Below are positions 13,053 to 22,183 of a stretch of DNA of 28,056 nt, piece by piece (the first letter of the stretch is position 1; every line of letters begins with the position of its first letter). The position numbers and the translations under genes were made by a program. The notes under the pieces were generated by a model. It was not told where the DNA came from, searched no databases, and saw nothing but the letters and a program-made list of their open reading frames with translations. Source of the DNA: an uncultured Verrucomicrobiota bacterium (GTDB lineage: Bacteria > Verrucomicrobiota > Verrucomicrobiia > Palsa-1439); the NCBI GenBank assembly GCA_903825695.1, contig CAIKBP010000104.1:1-28056 (forward strand). Direction: 5' to 3'.

Positions 13053-16000
13053 ATGATCCGTTTGAAGCAGGGAGTGGGGGCGGAATCGTCGGTCAAATCC
13101 AAAGTCGCTCGCCAGGGAGTCGTGTCTGCGGCGCAACCAATTGGAAATCCGGGAAAGACGGCGAAGCGCCACGCGCACGGAGCGCCAGCGCGAAAAACCG
13201 GCCTGGTCGTGCCACGGGTTTTCAGCAAAGTGGGCATTAGTCCGTTTGACGAGATCGAGTGGGTACGACACACCGCGGAGATCACCGACAACACGGGTAA
13301 AGTGCTTTTCCGTCAGGAAGACGTGGAAGTACCGAAGGGCTGGTCGGTCCTGGCCACCAACGTTGTCGCCTCAAAATATTTCTACGGTGAACTTGGCAAA
13401 CCGGAACGGGAGCGGAGTGCGCGGCAGCTGATCCACCGCGTTACGCGCACGATTTCCGACTGGGGAAGAGCGCAGGGCTATTTCGCCGGCAACAAGGATG
13501 CCGAAGCCTTCTATGATGAGCTCACATGGCTCTGCATCAACCAATATGGTTCGTTTAATTCGCCTGTGTGGTTCAATTGTGGGTTGTACCACCTGTACAA
13601 CGCCGGCAACGGCGGCGGCGCAAGCCACTATCACTTTGACCGTGCAACCAAGACGATCAAGCGTTCGCCGTCGCAGTATGAACATCCGCAGTGTTCGGCC
13701 TGCTTCATCCAGTCGGTGGGCGACACCATGGAAAACATCATGGAACTTGCTCGAAGCGAAGCCATGTTGTTCAAGTACGGCAGCGGGACCGGCACCGATC
13801 TTTCCACGCTTCGCAGTTCGTGCGAAAAACTCGGCGGCGGCGGACGGCCCAGTGGGCCGATGTCGTTCCTGAAGGTGTACGACGCGATCGCCAGCGTCGT
13901 CAAATCCGGGGGCAAAACCCGTCGCGCGGCAAAGATGAACACCCTGAAAGTTTGGCACCCCGACATCAAGGAATTCATCGAGGCCAAACTCAACGAAGAG
14001 AAAAAGGCGTGGTCGCTGATCGAACTGGGCTATTCCGGCAATTTCAATGGCGAGGCATACGGGTCGGTGCTGTTCCAGAACGCAAACCTCGCGGTCCGTG
14101 TGACTGACGATTTCATGCGGGCAGTGCTCGATGACCGCGACTGGCATACGCATTGGGTAACCAACCCGAATCAGCCCGGCCCCATGTACAAGGCGCGCGA
14201 CCTGATGCGCGGCATAGCCGAAGGCACTTGGACGTGTGGCGATCCAGGCGTCCAATACGAGGACACGATCCAGCGCTGGCACACCTGCAAGAACACGGCG
14301 CCGATCAATTCCAGCAATCCCTGCAGCGAGTACATGTTTCTCGACAACAGCGCCTGTAACTTGGCGTCGCTGAACCTGATAAAGTTCCTCCGCAACGATG
14401 GCACCATCGATATCGAACGGCTCAAAGCGGCTGTGGAGATTTTCATCGTGGCGCAGGAAATCCTCGTGGACAACTCCAGTTACCCGACGGAAACGATCGC
14501 GGCCAACAGCCACAAGTTCCGTCCATTGGGTCTGGGATACACCAACCTCGGCTCCCTCATCATGGCGTTGGGATTACCCTACGACGGCGATGAAGGTCGC
14601 GCGATGGCGGGCGCCCTTACGGCGATCATGCACCTGCACACCTACACGCAATCTGCGCGCATGGCTGAGCGGCTCGGTGTGTTTGACGGATTCGCCAGAA
14701 ACCGCGAACCGATGTTGCGGGTCATCGAGATGCACCGTGACGCGATCAAACGGATTAATCCGGGTTGTCCTAGTTATCTGCGCGAGGCGGGACAACGCTG
14801 TGGGGATACGGCAGTCGAACTAGGACGGCGGTTCGGATATCGCAACGCCCAGGTCACAGTCCTGGCACCCACGGGTACCATCGCGTTCATGATGGATTGC
14901 GACACCACTGGCGTTGAACCCGACATTGCGCTGGTGAAATACAAGCTGCTCGCTGGCGGCGGCATGCTGAAGATCGTCAACCGCACCGTGCCAATGGCAT
15001 TGAGAAAGTTGGGATACAGCAAGCAGCAGATTGCCGACATCGTGAAGTATGTCGATGAAAACGATATGATAGAGGGCGCGCCGCACCTGAAAGAGAAGCA
15101 TCTGCCCGTGTTCGATTGCGCGTTTAAGCCCGCCAAGGGCAAACGCAGCATACATTACATGGCGCACCTAAAGATGATGGCCGCCGCACAACCGTTCCTT
15201 AGCGGCGCGATCTCCAAGACAGTGAACATGCCGCAAGAGTCCACCGTCGAGGACATCATGAACACGTACGTCGAGGGCTGGAGACTTGGCCTCAAAGCCG
15301 TGGCCATTTACCGCGATGGCTCGAAGCGGTCGCAACCGCTCAACACGTCGAAGAACGGCGGCGCGCAGGCCATGGCCGATGGCGAATCGCTCCGCAAGGA
15401 AAACGAGGACATCAAGAAACGGGTACTCGAACTGGAAGCAGAGATTAAACAGTTGCGCGAACGGTCGGCCATGCCCGTGCGGCATCGGCTGCCCGACACG
15501 CGTCGCGCCATTACCCATAAGTTTGATATTGTCGGCCACGAAGGTTATATCACCGTCGGCCTGTTTGAGGACGGCTCACCGGGCGAACTCTTCATCACGA
15601 TGGCCAAGGAAGGTTCTACCATCGGCGGTCTGATGGACACCATCGGCACGTTGGTCAGTCTCACCTTGCAGTATGGCGTGCCGTTGGAGACGCTCGTCAA
15701 CAAGTTCACGCACCAGCGGTTTGAGCCGAGCGGGTTCACGAAGAACCCCGACATTCCGATTGCGAAGTCGATCACCGATTATTTGTTTCGCTGGCTTGGT
15801 TGCGAATTCATTCCCGGCTATCGCGAGGCCAACTTGCCCAATGCCCGCCAACCGGAACTGCCGTTGAAGGACGTGGCGGAACAAGAACACAAAGTGGTCA
15901 ATCATCCCGTAAAAGAATTGGAACAAACCGGCGACCCACGGTCGTGGCCGGCTCCGGTCCCGAGCAATCCTGTTGATAAAGCTGCGACGCCGGTCCAACA

Positions 16001-16127
16001 GCTCAGTCGCACTGTGCAGCATTTTATGCAGGATGCGCCTGTCTGCGACATCTGTGGCGCCATCACCGTCCGCAACGGGGCCTGCTACAAGTGCCTCAAC
16101 TGCGGCAATTCCATGGGCTGCTCGTAG
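13053..16127 (+). CDS. nrdJ: Adenosylcobalamin-dependent (class II) ribonucleotide reductase
   Basis: NrdJ reduces ribonucleotides to deoxyribonucleotides with or without oxygen, using coenzyme B12 to make the thiyl radical. The 1,024-residue protein has a basic N-terminal extension (1-60), then the catalytic barrel: NSPVWFNCGLY (169-179), CSACFIQ with redox Cys217, NPCSE (422-426) with radical Cys424, and the partner Cys435, the same 11-residue spacing as in Thermotoga NrdJ. APTGTIAFMMDCDTTGVEPD is also present. After the catalytic core come a short coiled coil (about 775-805), a TSCPD domain (about 815-930) and a Cys-rich tail (CDICG, CYKCLNCG, GCS end) thought to re-reduce the active site. 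SD AGGAG precedes the ATG. It lies under an NrdR box and is followed by a nucleoside-salvage operon. Confidence 0.96.
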   Translation: MIRLKQGVGAESSVKSKVARQGVVSAAQPIGNPGKTAKRHAHGAPARKTGLVVPRVFSKVGISPFDEIEWVRHTAEITDNTGKVLFRQEDVEVPKGWSVLATNVVASKYFYGELGKPERERSARQLIHRVTRTISDWGRAQGYFAGNKDAEAFYDELTWLCINQYGSFNSPVWFNCGLYHLYNAGNGGGASHYHFDRATKTIKRSPSQYEHPQCSACFIQSVGDTMENIMELARSEAMLFKYGSGTGTDLSTLRSSCEKLGGGGRPSGPMSFLKVYDAIASVVKSGGKTRRAAKMNTLKVWHPDIKEFIEAKLNEEKKAWSLIELGYSGNFNGEAYGSVLFQNANLAVRVTDDFMRAVLDDRDWHTHWVTNPNQPGPMYKARDLMRGIAEGTWTCGDPGVQYEDTIQRWHTCKNTAPINSSNPCSEYMFLDNSACNLASLNLIKFLRNDGTIDIERLKAAVEIFIVAQEILVDNSSYPTETIAANSHKFRPLGLGYTNLGSLIMALGLPYDGDEGRAMAGALTAIMHLHTYTQSARMAERLGVFDGFARNREPMLRVIEMHRDAIKRINPGCPSYLREAGQRCGDTAVELGRRFGYRNAQVTVLAPTGTIAFMMDCDTTGVEPDIALVKYKLLAGGGMLKIVNRTVPMALRKLGYSKQQIADIVKYVDENDMIEGAPHLKEKHLPVFDCAFKPAKGKRSIHYMAHLKMMAAAQPFLSGAISKTVNMPQESTVEDIMNTYVEGWRLGLKAVAIYRDGSKRSQPLNTSKNGGAQAMADGESLRKENEDIKKRVLELEAEIKQLRERSAMPVRHRLPDTRRAITHKFDIVGHEGYITVGLFEDGSPGELFITMAKEGSTIGGLMDTIGTLVSLTLQYGVPLETLVNKFTHQRFEPSGFTKNPDIPIAKSITDYLFRWLGCEFIPGYREANLPNARQPELPLKDVAEQEHKVVNHPVKELEQTGDPRSWPAPVPSNPVDKAATPVQQLSRTVQHFMQDAPVCDICGAITVRNGACYKCLNCGNSMGCS

Positions 16128-16219
16128 TTCCGGAGCATCTCGCTCCACAACGAAAGAAAAGCTCCGCGACTCCCTCCTTTTTGCTTTCCCGTCTCGACGC
16201 CCTTTATTATAGTCACGGC

Positions 16220-17527
16220 GTGTTGCCAGGACAGATCATCCAGCAGAAACGCGATGGCCATCCGATGGGTGAGGAAGATATCCGCTTCTTCATTCTAGGT
16301 TTTGCCCGCGGTGAAATCCCCGATTACCAAATGGCCGCATTGGCAATGGCCATCTGTTGGCGAGGAATGAACTTCGATGAGACGATGTGGCTGACCCGCG
16401 CAATGATCGATAGTGGCCAGGTTGTCAAATGGGCGCGTCATCCCGGCGTCTTCTACGCTGACAAACACAGCACCGGCGGTATTGGCGACAAGACCTCGCT
16501 TATCATTGCGCCATTGGTCGCCGCGTGCGGCGTACGCGTGCCGATGATCTCCGGGCGCGGCCTTGGCCCAACCGGTGGCACGCTCGACAAACTGGAAAGC
16601 ATCGCCGGCTTTCGCACAAATCTTTCCCTAGACGAGTTTCAGCGCGTTACCGACAAAGTCGGGTGTTGCATGATCGGTACAACGCCGGAAATTGCGCCGG
16701 CGGACAAAAAGCTTTACGCGCTGCGCGACGTGACGGCCACGGTGGTCTGCCTGCCGCTCATCGTCGCGAGCATCATGAGCAAGAAACTCGCCGAGAACGT
16801 GGATGGGTTGGTGCTCGACGTGAAATGGGGCAGCGGCGCGTTCATGCGCACCCGCGAAACTTCGCTGGAGTTGGCGCAAGCCATGGTGGAAGTCGGCAAG
16901 CGTTACGGCAAACACGTGCGCGCCCTGCAAACGGACATGAACCAACCACTGGGACAAAACATCGGCAACGCGCTCGAGGTGCGTGAGTGCATAGAACTGC
17001 TGCGGGGTGAAGCTCGTGCCGACGATCTACTGGATGTCACGCTGGCATTGTCTGCGGAGTTACTCGAGATGGCTGGCGTGGCGAAAAATGTTGCAGCGGC
17101 GAAAGGAATGCTGCAAAAGAAGCTCACGAACGGCGAGGCGTTGAGGAAATTTGAGGAAATGATCGCGGCGCAAGGTGGTGATGCGCGGGTGTGCGAGGAC
17201 ATCAGCCGGTTGCCGGCAGCGCGCAACCGCAAGCCCATCGTCGCAAGAGCGTCCGGTTACGTGCAGGCTATCGCGTGCGATCAGATCGGCTACGCCGTCA
17301 TCGCGATGGGCGGCGGCCGGAAAGCGGTGAGCGATTCGGTTGACCCCACTGTCGGCTTCACCGCGCCGAAGAAAATCGGCGAGGCCGTGAACGCCGGCGA
17401 ACCATTGATGGTCATGCATTACAATGATGCCAACCCTGAGGCGGAGGCACTGGTGCAATCGGCTTACACCATTGCTGAGAAACCCGTTGTCCAGCAGTCA
17501 CCATTAATCGGCGAGCGCATTGTCTAA
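16220..17527 (+). CDS. pdp: Pyrimidine-nucleoside (thymidine) phosphorylase
   Basis: The enzyme splits pyrimidine nucleosides with phosphate to give the base and (deoxy)ribose-1-phosphate. The protein has the GQIIQQKRDGHPM start, EIPDYQMAAL, the phosphate-binding KHSTGGIGDKTS, the family signature SGRGLGPTGGTLDKLESI, and the C-terminal alpha/beta domain with DPTVGF and KIGEAVNAGEPL. Starting at GTG 16220 gives 435 residues, the usual length. An open frame reaches 16091, but those extra residues overlap nrdJ and do not look like the family. There is no SD; a TATAGT (16208-16213) stands six bases before the GTG, hinting at a leaderless transcript. It is the first gene of a three-gene salvage operon. 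Thymidine phosphorylase (DeoA) and Pdp are hard to separate by eye. Confidence 0.93.
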   Translation: MLPGQIIQQKRDGHPMGEEDIRFFILGFARGEIPDYQMAALAMAICWRGMNFDETMWLTRAMIDSGQVVKWARHPGVFYADKHSTGGIGDKTSLIIAPLVAACGVRVPMISGRGLGPTGGTLDKLESIAGFRTNLSLDEFQRVTDKVGCCMIGTTPEIAPADKKLYALRDVTATVVCLPLIVASIMSKKLAENVDGLVLDVKWGSGAFMRTRETSLELAQAMVEVGKRYGKHVRALQTDMNQPLGQNIGNALEVRECIELLRGEARADDLLDVTLALSAELLEMAGVAKNVAAAKGMLQKKLTNGEALRKFEEMIAAQGGDARVCEDISRLPAARNRKPIVARASGYVQAIACDQIGYAVIAMGGGRKAVSDSVDPTVGFTAPKKIGEAVNAGEPLMVMHYNDANPEAEALVQSAYTIAEKPVVQQSPLIGERIV

Positions 17528-17539
17528 GGAATTTACACG

Positions 17540-18355
17540 ATGATACCTAATATCAAGGAAGCCAGGGAATTCTTGGAGTCGAAGCTGGCGGGGTTCAAAC
17601 CAGAGGTCGCACTCATTACCGGATCGGGTTTGAGTGATATCGCCAAGGCGCTGGCCAATCCGGTCAAGATCGCATACGGTGACATTCCCGGTTTTCCCAA
17701 ACCATCCATACCGGGTCATGAGGCACAGATGTCGTTCGGGGAGTTGGCGGGGAAGAAGGTGGCGATCCTGATGGGGCGCATTCATTTGTACGAAGGGCGC
17801 ACCTTGGCGGAGGTCACCTACCCGATTAATGTCGTGGACGCCCTCGGCATCAAGATATTGATCGTCACCAACGCCGCGGGGGGCATCAATCCGCAGTACA
17901 AGCCCGGCGACCTGATGATCATCGAAGACCAAATCAATTTCATGGGTACCAACCCATTACTCGGTGGTCTGGGCGAGAATGGCGGCATAAAGTTCCTCGA
18001 CATGTCACAAGCCTATTCCCCACGGTTGCGGGAGAAACTGGACAATGCCGCCGAGAAACTGCACATGTCCATTTGGCGTGGCGTCTATCTGGCCACAATT
18101 GGCCCGGTCTACGAAACGCCGGCGGAGGTCAAGGCGTTCGCATGGATCGGCGCCGATGCCGTTGGCATGAGCACTGTACCTGAGGTCATCGTCGCGCGAT
18201 ATCACAACATCGAGGTTGCGGGCATTTCGTGCATCACCAACCTGGCCGCCGGTATCAGCGGCAAGAAACTGTCGCATGACGAAGTCTTGGAAGTGGCTGC
18301 GGCCGCACAGGAGAAATTGTCCAAACTGCTGGCGGAATTCATCAGCACCCTATGA
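17540..18355 (+). CDS. punA: Purine-nucleoside phosphorylase
   Basis: This is the trimeric-type (PNP class I) enzyme that releases purine bases from (deoxy)nucleosides by phosphorolysis. The 271-residue product has the family length. Motifs are ITGSGL (about 26-31), the PGHEA phosphate site, GRIHLYEG, TNAAGGIN, GPVYETPAEV with the substrate-binding Glu, GADAVGMSTVPE and the ITN motif with the purine-contacting Asn. A clear SD (AAGGA, 17526-17530) lies 9 bases before the ATG, overlapping the stop of the pyrimidine phosphorylase gene, so translation is coupled. The next gene overlaps by 4 bases. An MTAP role (methylthioadenosine) is possible because mtnA is in the window, but the sequence fits PNP better. 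Confidence 0.93.
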   Translation: MIPNIKEAREFLESKLAGFKPEVALITGSGLSDIAKALANPVKIAYGDIPGFPKPSIPGHEAQMSFGELAGKKVAILMGRIHLYEGRTLAEVTYPINVVDALGIKILIVTNAAGGINPQYKPGDLMIIEDQINFMGTNPLLGGLGENGGIKFLDMSQAYSPRLREKLDNAAEKLHMSIWRGVYLATIGPVYETPAEVKAFAWIGADAVGMSTVPEVIVARYHNIEVAGISCITNLAAGISGKKLSHDEVLEVAAAAQEKLSKLLAEFISTL

Positions 18356-18747
18356 ATCTTGCCCCTGTCACCCTGCGACGGTTGATCGCCGCTGCTCTGG
18401 CGGCACGACGCCATGCGCATGCCCCCTACTCCCGGTTCCGGGTCGGCGCCGCGCTGCTGACCGCCAGCGGCAAGATCTATACCGGCGTCAACGTCGAGAA
18501 TGCCAGTTACGGCCTCACAATTTGCGCCGAACGCATCGCTGTCGGCAAAGCGGTCAGCAATGGCCACTGCCGGTTTCGGGCCATCGCCATTGCCGCGCCG
18601 AGCGCGCAACCCACTCCCTGTGGTGCGTGCCGGCAGGTATTGGCTGAGTTTGGCGATTGCCTTGTGATTTGCGTCGATTCACGCCGCCCGCGCCGCGTCT
18701 GGCTCCATCAACTCTCTGAGCTACTCCCGCACGCCTTTCGATTGTAA
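18352..18747 (+). CDS. cdd: Cytidine deaminase
   Basis: This enzyme converts cytidine and deoxycytidine to uridine and deoxyuridine, which the upstream pyrimidine phosphorylase can then split. The 131-residue protein has the homotetrameric CDA layout: PYSRFRVGAAL (25-35), GVNVENASYGLTICAE (45-60) with zinc Cys58 and catalytic Glu60, and PCGACRQVL (89-97) with zinc Cys90 and Cys93. The ATG overlaps the purine phosphorylase stop (ATGA), so it is translationally coupled and the last gene of the salvage operon. Its end faces the convergent phosphate-transporter gene; a bulged hairpin lies in the 96-base gap. Confidence 0.94.
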   Translation: MNLAPVTLRRLIAAALAARRHAHAPYSRFRVGAALLTASGKIYTGVNVENASYGLTICAERIAVGKAVSNGHCRFRAIAIAAPSAQPTPCGACRQVLAEFGDCLVICVDSRRPRRVWLHQLSELLPHAFRL

Positions 18748-18800
18748 GCGCAGCGGGACGGCCTGCTGTCACCGAATCGTAACCTTCCTATTCTGGAGCC

Positions 18801-18826
18801 GTCACGCGTCTGTGAAGGGACGCGAC
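18801..18826. terminator. Hairpin between convergent cdd and pit genes
   Basis: GTC(A)CGCGTC pairs with GACGCGAC over 8 bp with one bulged A and an 8-base loop. It stands between the two convergent genes and may end transcription from both sides, but neither strand has a proper T-run, so confidence is low. Confidence 0.3.
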
Positions 18827-18843
18827 ATTCGGCATCACCACGA

Positions 18844-19905
18844 TTAGCCGGCCAGCGCGCGGATTGCGCTGATTACCCAGAATACACACACAGCAACAAG
18901 TCCGGAGCACGGTATCGTCAGCACCCATGCCCATATGACGCTGCGCGCCACGCCCCAACGTACGGCGGACATCCGTTGCACGGAGCCGACGCCGACAATC
19001 GCACCGGTGATGACGTGTGTGGTGCTGACAGGAATGCCCAGCGCAGATGACGTGAAGAGCGATATCGCTGCTGCGGTTTCCGCGCACACCCCGCTGTGAG
19101 GATGCAGCTTGGTGATCTTTAAGCCCATCGTCTTCACGATGCGCCAGCCACCCGCCAGAGTGCCCAACGCGATGGCCAATTGACACGCCAAAACAATCCA
19201 GAACGGAAACTGCATCTTGCCAGCCGCGAATGCCGCCTGGTCTTTTTGCCAGATGCTGGCGTACAGCAATGCGGCGATGATGCCCATGGTCTTCTGCGCA
19301 TCATTGGCCCCATGCCCCAGGCTATAGGCCGCAGCGGAGCCCAACTGAACCACGCGGAATGAGCGGTCCACTTTGATGGGCGCGACCCTCCGCAACGCCC
19401 ACAAAAGCAGAGTCATGAAAAGCAACCCGAGCCCCAAGCCGATCAACGGCGCGAGAACGATAAACTGCACGGTTACAACAACCTTTGCCGTGTGCAGGAC
19501 GCCACTCCAGGTTCCGGCATAAGCGATGGCTGCGCCGCCGAATCCGCCCAGCAGGGCGTGAGATGAACTCGTCGGCAATCCAATAAACCAAGTGATCAAG
19601 TCCCAAATGATCGCGCCGACCAGGCCAGCAAAAATCACGTCCACGGTCACGAACTCTGGATGCACCCACGTGGCAACTGTGTTGGCCACGTATAAGCCGA
19701 AGAACCACGCTGCGGCAAAGTTCCACCACGCCGCCCAGCAGACTGCCTGAAATGGACGCAAGACCCGCGTCCCGACGACGGTGGCGATGGAGTTGGCGGC
19801 GTCATGGAAGCCGTTGACGTAGTCGAAGGCCAGCGCCGCCAAGAAAATCACAGCGACATACGGGTGCTGAAAGATCTGTGCTAGATCGTGGAGAAACGCT
19901 GCCAT
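18844..19905 (-). CDS. pit: PiT-family inorganic phosphate permease
   Basis: This is a low-affinity, metal-phosphate/proton (or sodium) symporter of the inner membrane. The 353-residue protein has about ten membrane segments and both inverted-repeat signatures of the family: FDYVNGFHDAANSIATVV (about 27-44) in the first half, and GHGANDAQKTMG with VSTTHVITGAIVG in the second. IGLPTSSSHALLGG matches the first-half counterpart of that last motif. The DUF47 gene ends just 1 base before this ATG, so the two are one operon, a standard pairing in which the DUF47 (PhoU-like) protein controls the permease. It is convergent with the nucleoside-salvage operon, whose phosphorylases consume phosphate; that functional link is only suggestive. 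Confidence 0.94.
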   Translation of the reverse strand: MAAFLHDLAQIFQHPYVAVIFLAALAFDYVNGFHDAANSIATVVGTRVLRPFQAVCWAAWWNFAAAWFFGLYVANTVATWVHPEFVTVDVIFAGLVGAIIWDLITWFIGLPTSSSHALLGGFGGAAIAYAGTWSGVLHTAKVVVTVQFIVLAPLIGLGLGLLFMTLLLWALRRVAPIKVDRSFRVVQLGSAAAYSLGHGANDAQKTMGIIAALLYASIWQKDQAAFAAGKMQFPFWIVLACQLAIALGTLAGGWRIVKTMGLKITKLHPHSGVCAETAAAISLFTSSALGIPVSTTHVITGAIVGVGSVQRMSAVRWGVARSVIWAWVLTIPCSGLVAVCVFWVISAIRALAG

Positions 19906-19906
19906 G

Positions 19907-20533
19907 TCAGGTCATTTTGACGATGATGTCTTGCATGACATTTGCTACGTCTTCGCAACTGTCCGTGACCCGTTCAAGCGTCTCATAGATATCTTTCCAT
20001 TTAATGACCTTGATCGGGTCTTTCTCGGTGGCGAACAAATGCGCCAGTGCATCGCGAAGAATGTCATCGGCCGCATTTTCAACCTCGTTGATGGCAATGC
20101 AGTCGCGCATAACCGTCTCGTAGTGCTCGGAACTGTGCATCCCCTGCACGGCATCCTTCAATTTCTCGCAACCGCGCAAGACTTGTTTGGCGAGATTCAT
20201 GGCGTGCGGCGTAGGCTTGTCGATCTTGAAGAACGCAAGGCGGTTTGCCGCCGCCTGAATCAAATCCACCACATCGTCCAACTTGACGATAAACGCATGA
20301 ATATCTTCTCGGTCGATTGGGGTGATAAACGATTTATTGAGCCGATCCATCGTCTTGTGCGTCACCTCGTCGCAGGCGTGCTCAACGGCCTCAATCTCGC
20401 GCGCCAATAGATCGGCGTCGCCGTAGCGCTCCATCATCTGCAGCAGCAGTTTTGCTGCTTCAACGGCGTAATCAGCTGCTTCGTCAAACAGTTCGAAAAA
20501 AAGGTATTCCTGCGGTAACAGTTTCTTCCACAT
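19907..20533 (-). CDS. DUF47/PhoU-like phosphate-transport accessory protein
   Basis: The 208-residue all-helical protein has the DUF47 layout. It starts MWKKLLPQEYLFFELFDEAAD, and has ExxAD/E-rich metal-binding helices (EIEAVEHACDEVTHKTMDRL; EVENAADDILRD) and a DREDIHAF segment. Family members sit next to PiT transporters and are needed for or regulate phosphate uptake. The frame is open to 20602, but the start at 20533 has an SD (GGAGAA) and the family N-terminus, while the extra 23 residues contain no family features and cover the promoter. It is the first gene of the DUF47-pit operon and is divergent from rtcB. Confidence 0.92.
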   Translation of the reverse strand: MWKKLLPQEYLFFELFDEAADYAVEAAKLLLQMMERYGDADLLAREIEAVEHACDEVTHKTMDRLNKSFITPIDREDIHAFIVKLDDVVDLIQAAANRLAFFKIDKPTPHAMNLAKQVLRGCEKLKDAVQGMHSSEHYETVMRDCIAINEVENAADDILRDALAHLFATEKDPIKVIKWKDIYETLERVTDSCEDVANVMQDIIVKMT

Positions 20534-20551
20534 AGCGTTTCTCCGACTCGT

Positions 20552-20580
20552 CTTGTATCGGATTCCCTCGCCCTTGGCAA
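20552..20580 (-). promoter_or_regulatory. Candidate promoter for the DUF47-pit operon
   Basis: On the minus strand TTGCCA (20580-20575), a 17-base spacer and TACAAG (20557-20552) predict a start about 12 bases before the DUF47 ATG, leaving room for its SD. No Pho-box-like repeat was recognised. Confidence 0.45.
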
Positions 20581-20631
20581 TATCTCCTTGTTGCCACCAC
20601 ACCGCTGGCGAAGTGGCGCGTCTGGGTCATC

Positions 20632-20660
20632 TTGCGCATGCGGTCCAAGACGGCTAGATT
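20632..20660 (+). promoter_or_regulatory. Candidate promoter for rtcB (leaderless layout)
   Basis: TTGCGC (20632-20637), 17 bases, then TAGATT (20655-20660); the GTG at 20667 follows after six bases. No SD is present, so the mRNA may begin at or near the start codon. Confidence 0.5.
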
Positions 20661-20666
20661 GTGCCT

Positions 20667-22112
20667 GTGAATCCGCTGGAAAAGATTACCGACACGCTTT
20701 GGGAACTGCCTGTCAGTTACAAGTCTGGCATGCGCGTGCCGGGCCGAATCTATGCCACGGAAAAAATGCTTGAGCACGTCGTGGGCGACAATGCACTCGA
20801 GCAGGTCGCCAATGTCGCCACTCTGCCGGGCATCCAAGGTTTTTCGCTGGCCATGCCCGATATTCACTGGGGTTATGGTTTCCCAATCGGCGGCTGCGCG
20901 GCAACCGATCCTGAAGATGGTGGCGTGATCTCCCCCGGCGGTGTCGGATACGACATCAATTGCGGCGTTCGGCTGATACGCACCAGCCTGAAACAAGAGG
21001 AAGTCGCGTCGCGCATCCGCGACCTCGTTGCACAATTGTTTCGGGATATTCCCTGCGGTCTCGGTCACGGCAGCGATTTGCGTTTGTCGCTCGATGATGA
21101 ACGCCGCTGCGCGCAGGAAGGGGCACCGTGGGCTGTTGCACACGGGTTTGGCCAAGCCGAAGACCTCGATTACATCGAGGAACGCGGGCAGATGACTGAG
21201 GCTGAGTCGTCGAACATTACTGCGCGGGCGCTGGAACGCGGCAAAGGTCAGCTCGGTTCGCTTGGCAGCGGCAATCACTTTCTTGAAGTGCAGGTCGTGG
21301 ACGAGATCTTTGATGAACAGGCGGCTGAGACGATGGGTTTGTTCAAGGAGCAAATCACAGTCATGATCCATTGCGGATCGCGCGGGTTCGGTTACCAGAT
21401 TTGCGATGATTACATCAAGGCATTGCGGAACGCGCCGGCGAAGTATGGCATCAATTTGCCCGACCGCCAGCTTGTCTGCGCGCCAGTGCAGTCGCCAGAA
21501 GGCCAAGAGTACCTTGCCGCCATGCGTTGTGCCGCAAACTACGCGTTCGCCAACCGTCAAGTTCTTATGGCGAAGACGGAAAAGGCGTTTTTCCATGCGC
21601 TCCACATCTCGCCGCGTGCGCTCGGCATGGAACTGATCTATGACGTGCCCCACAACATTGCCAAACTTGAACGCCACAAGATCGGCAACCGCGACAAAGT
21701 GCTCTGCGTCCACCGCAAAGGGGCGACACGGGCTTTCCCGCCGGGGCATCCGTCGTTGCCGGAACGTTACCGGCCTATCGGACAACCCGTGTTGGTGCCC
21801 GGTGACATGGGACGTTACTCGTTCGTGCTCGTTGGCACAGACAGCGCCATGCAGCAAACATGGGGTACGGTTTGCCACGGCGCAGGCCGGATGATGAGTC
21901 GCGCGCGGGCGAAGAAAGAGCACGGCTTTGAGGGTCTCCAGCAGCTGATGCGCGAACGCGGCGTGGTGATGATGTCCCAAGGTCACGATACCGCGCTGGA
22001 GGAAGCGCCGTGGGCTTACAAGGACGTGGAAGACGTGGTGGATGTCTGCCAGAACGCCGGCATCGCCAGAAAAGTTGTGCGCCTGCGGCCCATCGGCGTG
22101 ATCAAAGGTTGA
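20667..22112 (+). CDS. rtcB: RNA-splicing ligase RtcB
   Basis: RtcB joins 2',3'-cyclic-phosphate or 3'-phosphate RNA ends to 5'-OH ends using GTP and Mn2+, for RNA repair or tRNA splicing. The roughly 481-residue protein has MPDIHWGYGFPIGG, the metal-binding GGVGYDINCGVR (Asp and Cys three apart), a GHGS loop, GSGNHFLEVQ, HCGSRGFGYQ, and PGDMGRYSFVLVGT plus the CHGAGRMMSR motif with the His that becomes guanylylated. The length fits the longer bacterial group. GTG 20667 is chosen because a -10 element ends at 20660; an in-frame GTG at 20661 would add two residues. No archease or RtcR gene is nearby. It is divergent from the phosphate-transport operon. Confidence 0.94.
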   Translation: MNPLEKITDTLWELPVSYKSGMRVPGRIYATEKMLEHVVGDNALEQVANVATLPGIQGFSLAMPDIHWGYGFPIGGCAATDPEDGGVISPGGVGYDINCGVRLIRTSLKQEEVASRIRDLVAQLFRDIPCGLGHGSDLRLSLDDERRCAQEGAPWAVAHGFGQAEDLDYIEERGQMTEAESSNITARALERGKGQLGSLGSGNHFLEVQVVDEIFDEQAAETMGLFKEQITVMIHCGSRGFGYQICDDYIKALRNAPAKYGINLPDRQLVCAPVQSPEGQEYLAAMRCAANYAFANRQVLMAKTEKAFFHALHISPRALGMELIYDVPHNIAKLERHKIGNRDKVLCVHRKGATRAFPPGHPSLPERYRPIGQPVLVPGDMGRYSFVLVGTDSAMQQTWGTVCHGAGRMMSRARAKKEHGFEGLQQLMRERGVVMMSQGHDTALEEAPWAYKDVEDVVDVCQNAGIARKVVRLRPIGVIKG

Positions 22113-22130
22113 ATCGAGCCAGTGGGCTGA

Positions 22131-22146
22131 TCCGCCTTTCGGCGGA
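22131..22146 (+). terminator. Small hairpin after rtcB
   Basis: TCCGCC-TTTC-GGCGGA forms a perfect 6-bp GC-rich hairpin 18 bases after the rtcB stop. No T-run follows, so it is a weak terminator or an mRNA 3'-end structure. The -35 of the next promoter begins 3 bases downstream. Confidence 0.4.
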
Positions 22147-22148
22147 GA

Positions 22149-22177
22149 TTGACACGTTATCCTTCCCTCGCTACTGT
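22149..22177 (+). promoter_or_regulatory. Strong promoter for yqeY (leaderless layout)
   Basis: A perfect -35 TTGACA (22149-22154), 17 bases, and -10 TACTGT (22172-22177) are followed after six bases by the ATG at 22184. There is no room for an SD in the mRNA, so initiation on a leaderless transcript is predicted. Confidence 0.65.
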
Positions 22178-22183
22178 GCCGCC

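Noticed and set aside
16091..16219. N-terminal extension of the pyrimidine phosphorylase
   Set aside because: It overlaps nrdJ, lacks family similarity and would make the protein longer than usual; GTG 16220 gives the standard 435 residues.
20534..20602. 23-residue N-terminal extension of the DUF47 protein
   Set aside because: An SD precedes the internal ATG at 20533, the family N-terminus begins there, and the extension covers the likely promoter.
20484..21986. 500-codon open frame antisense to rtcB
   Set aside because: RtcB motifs on the plus strand are unmistakable; the antisense frame has no family features and is a codon-bias shadow. The same holds for long antisense frames at 13371-14513 and 26820-27959.
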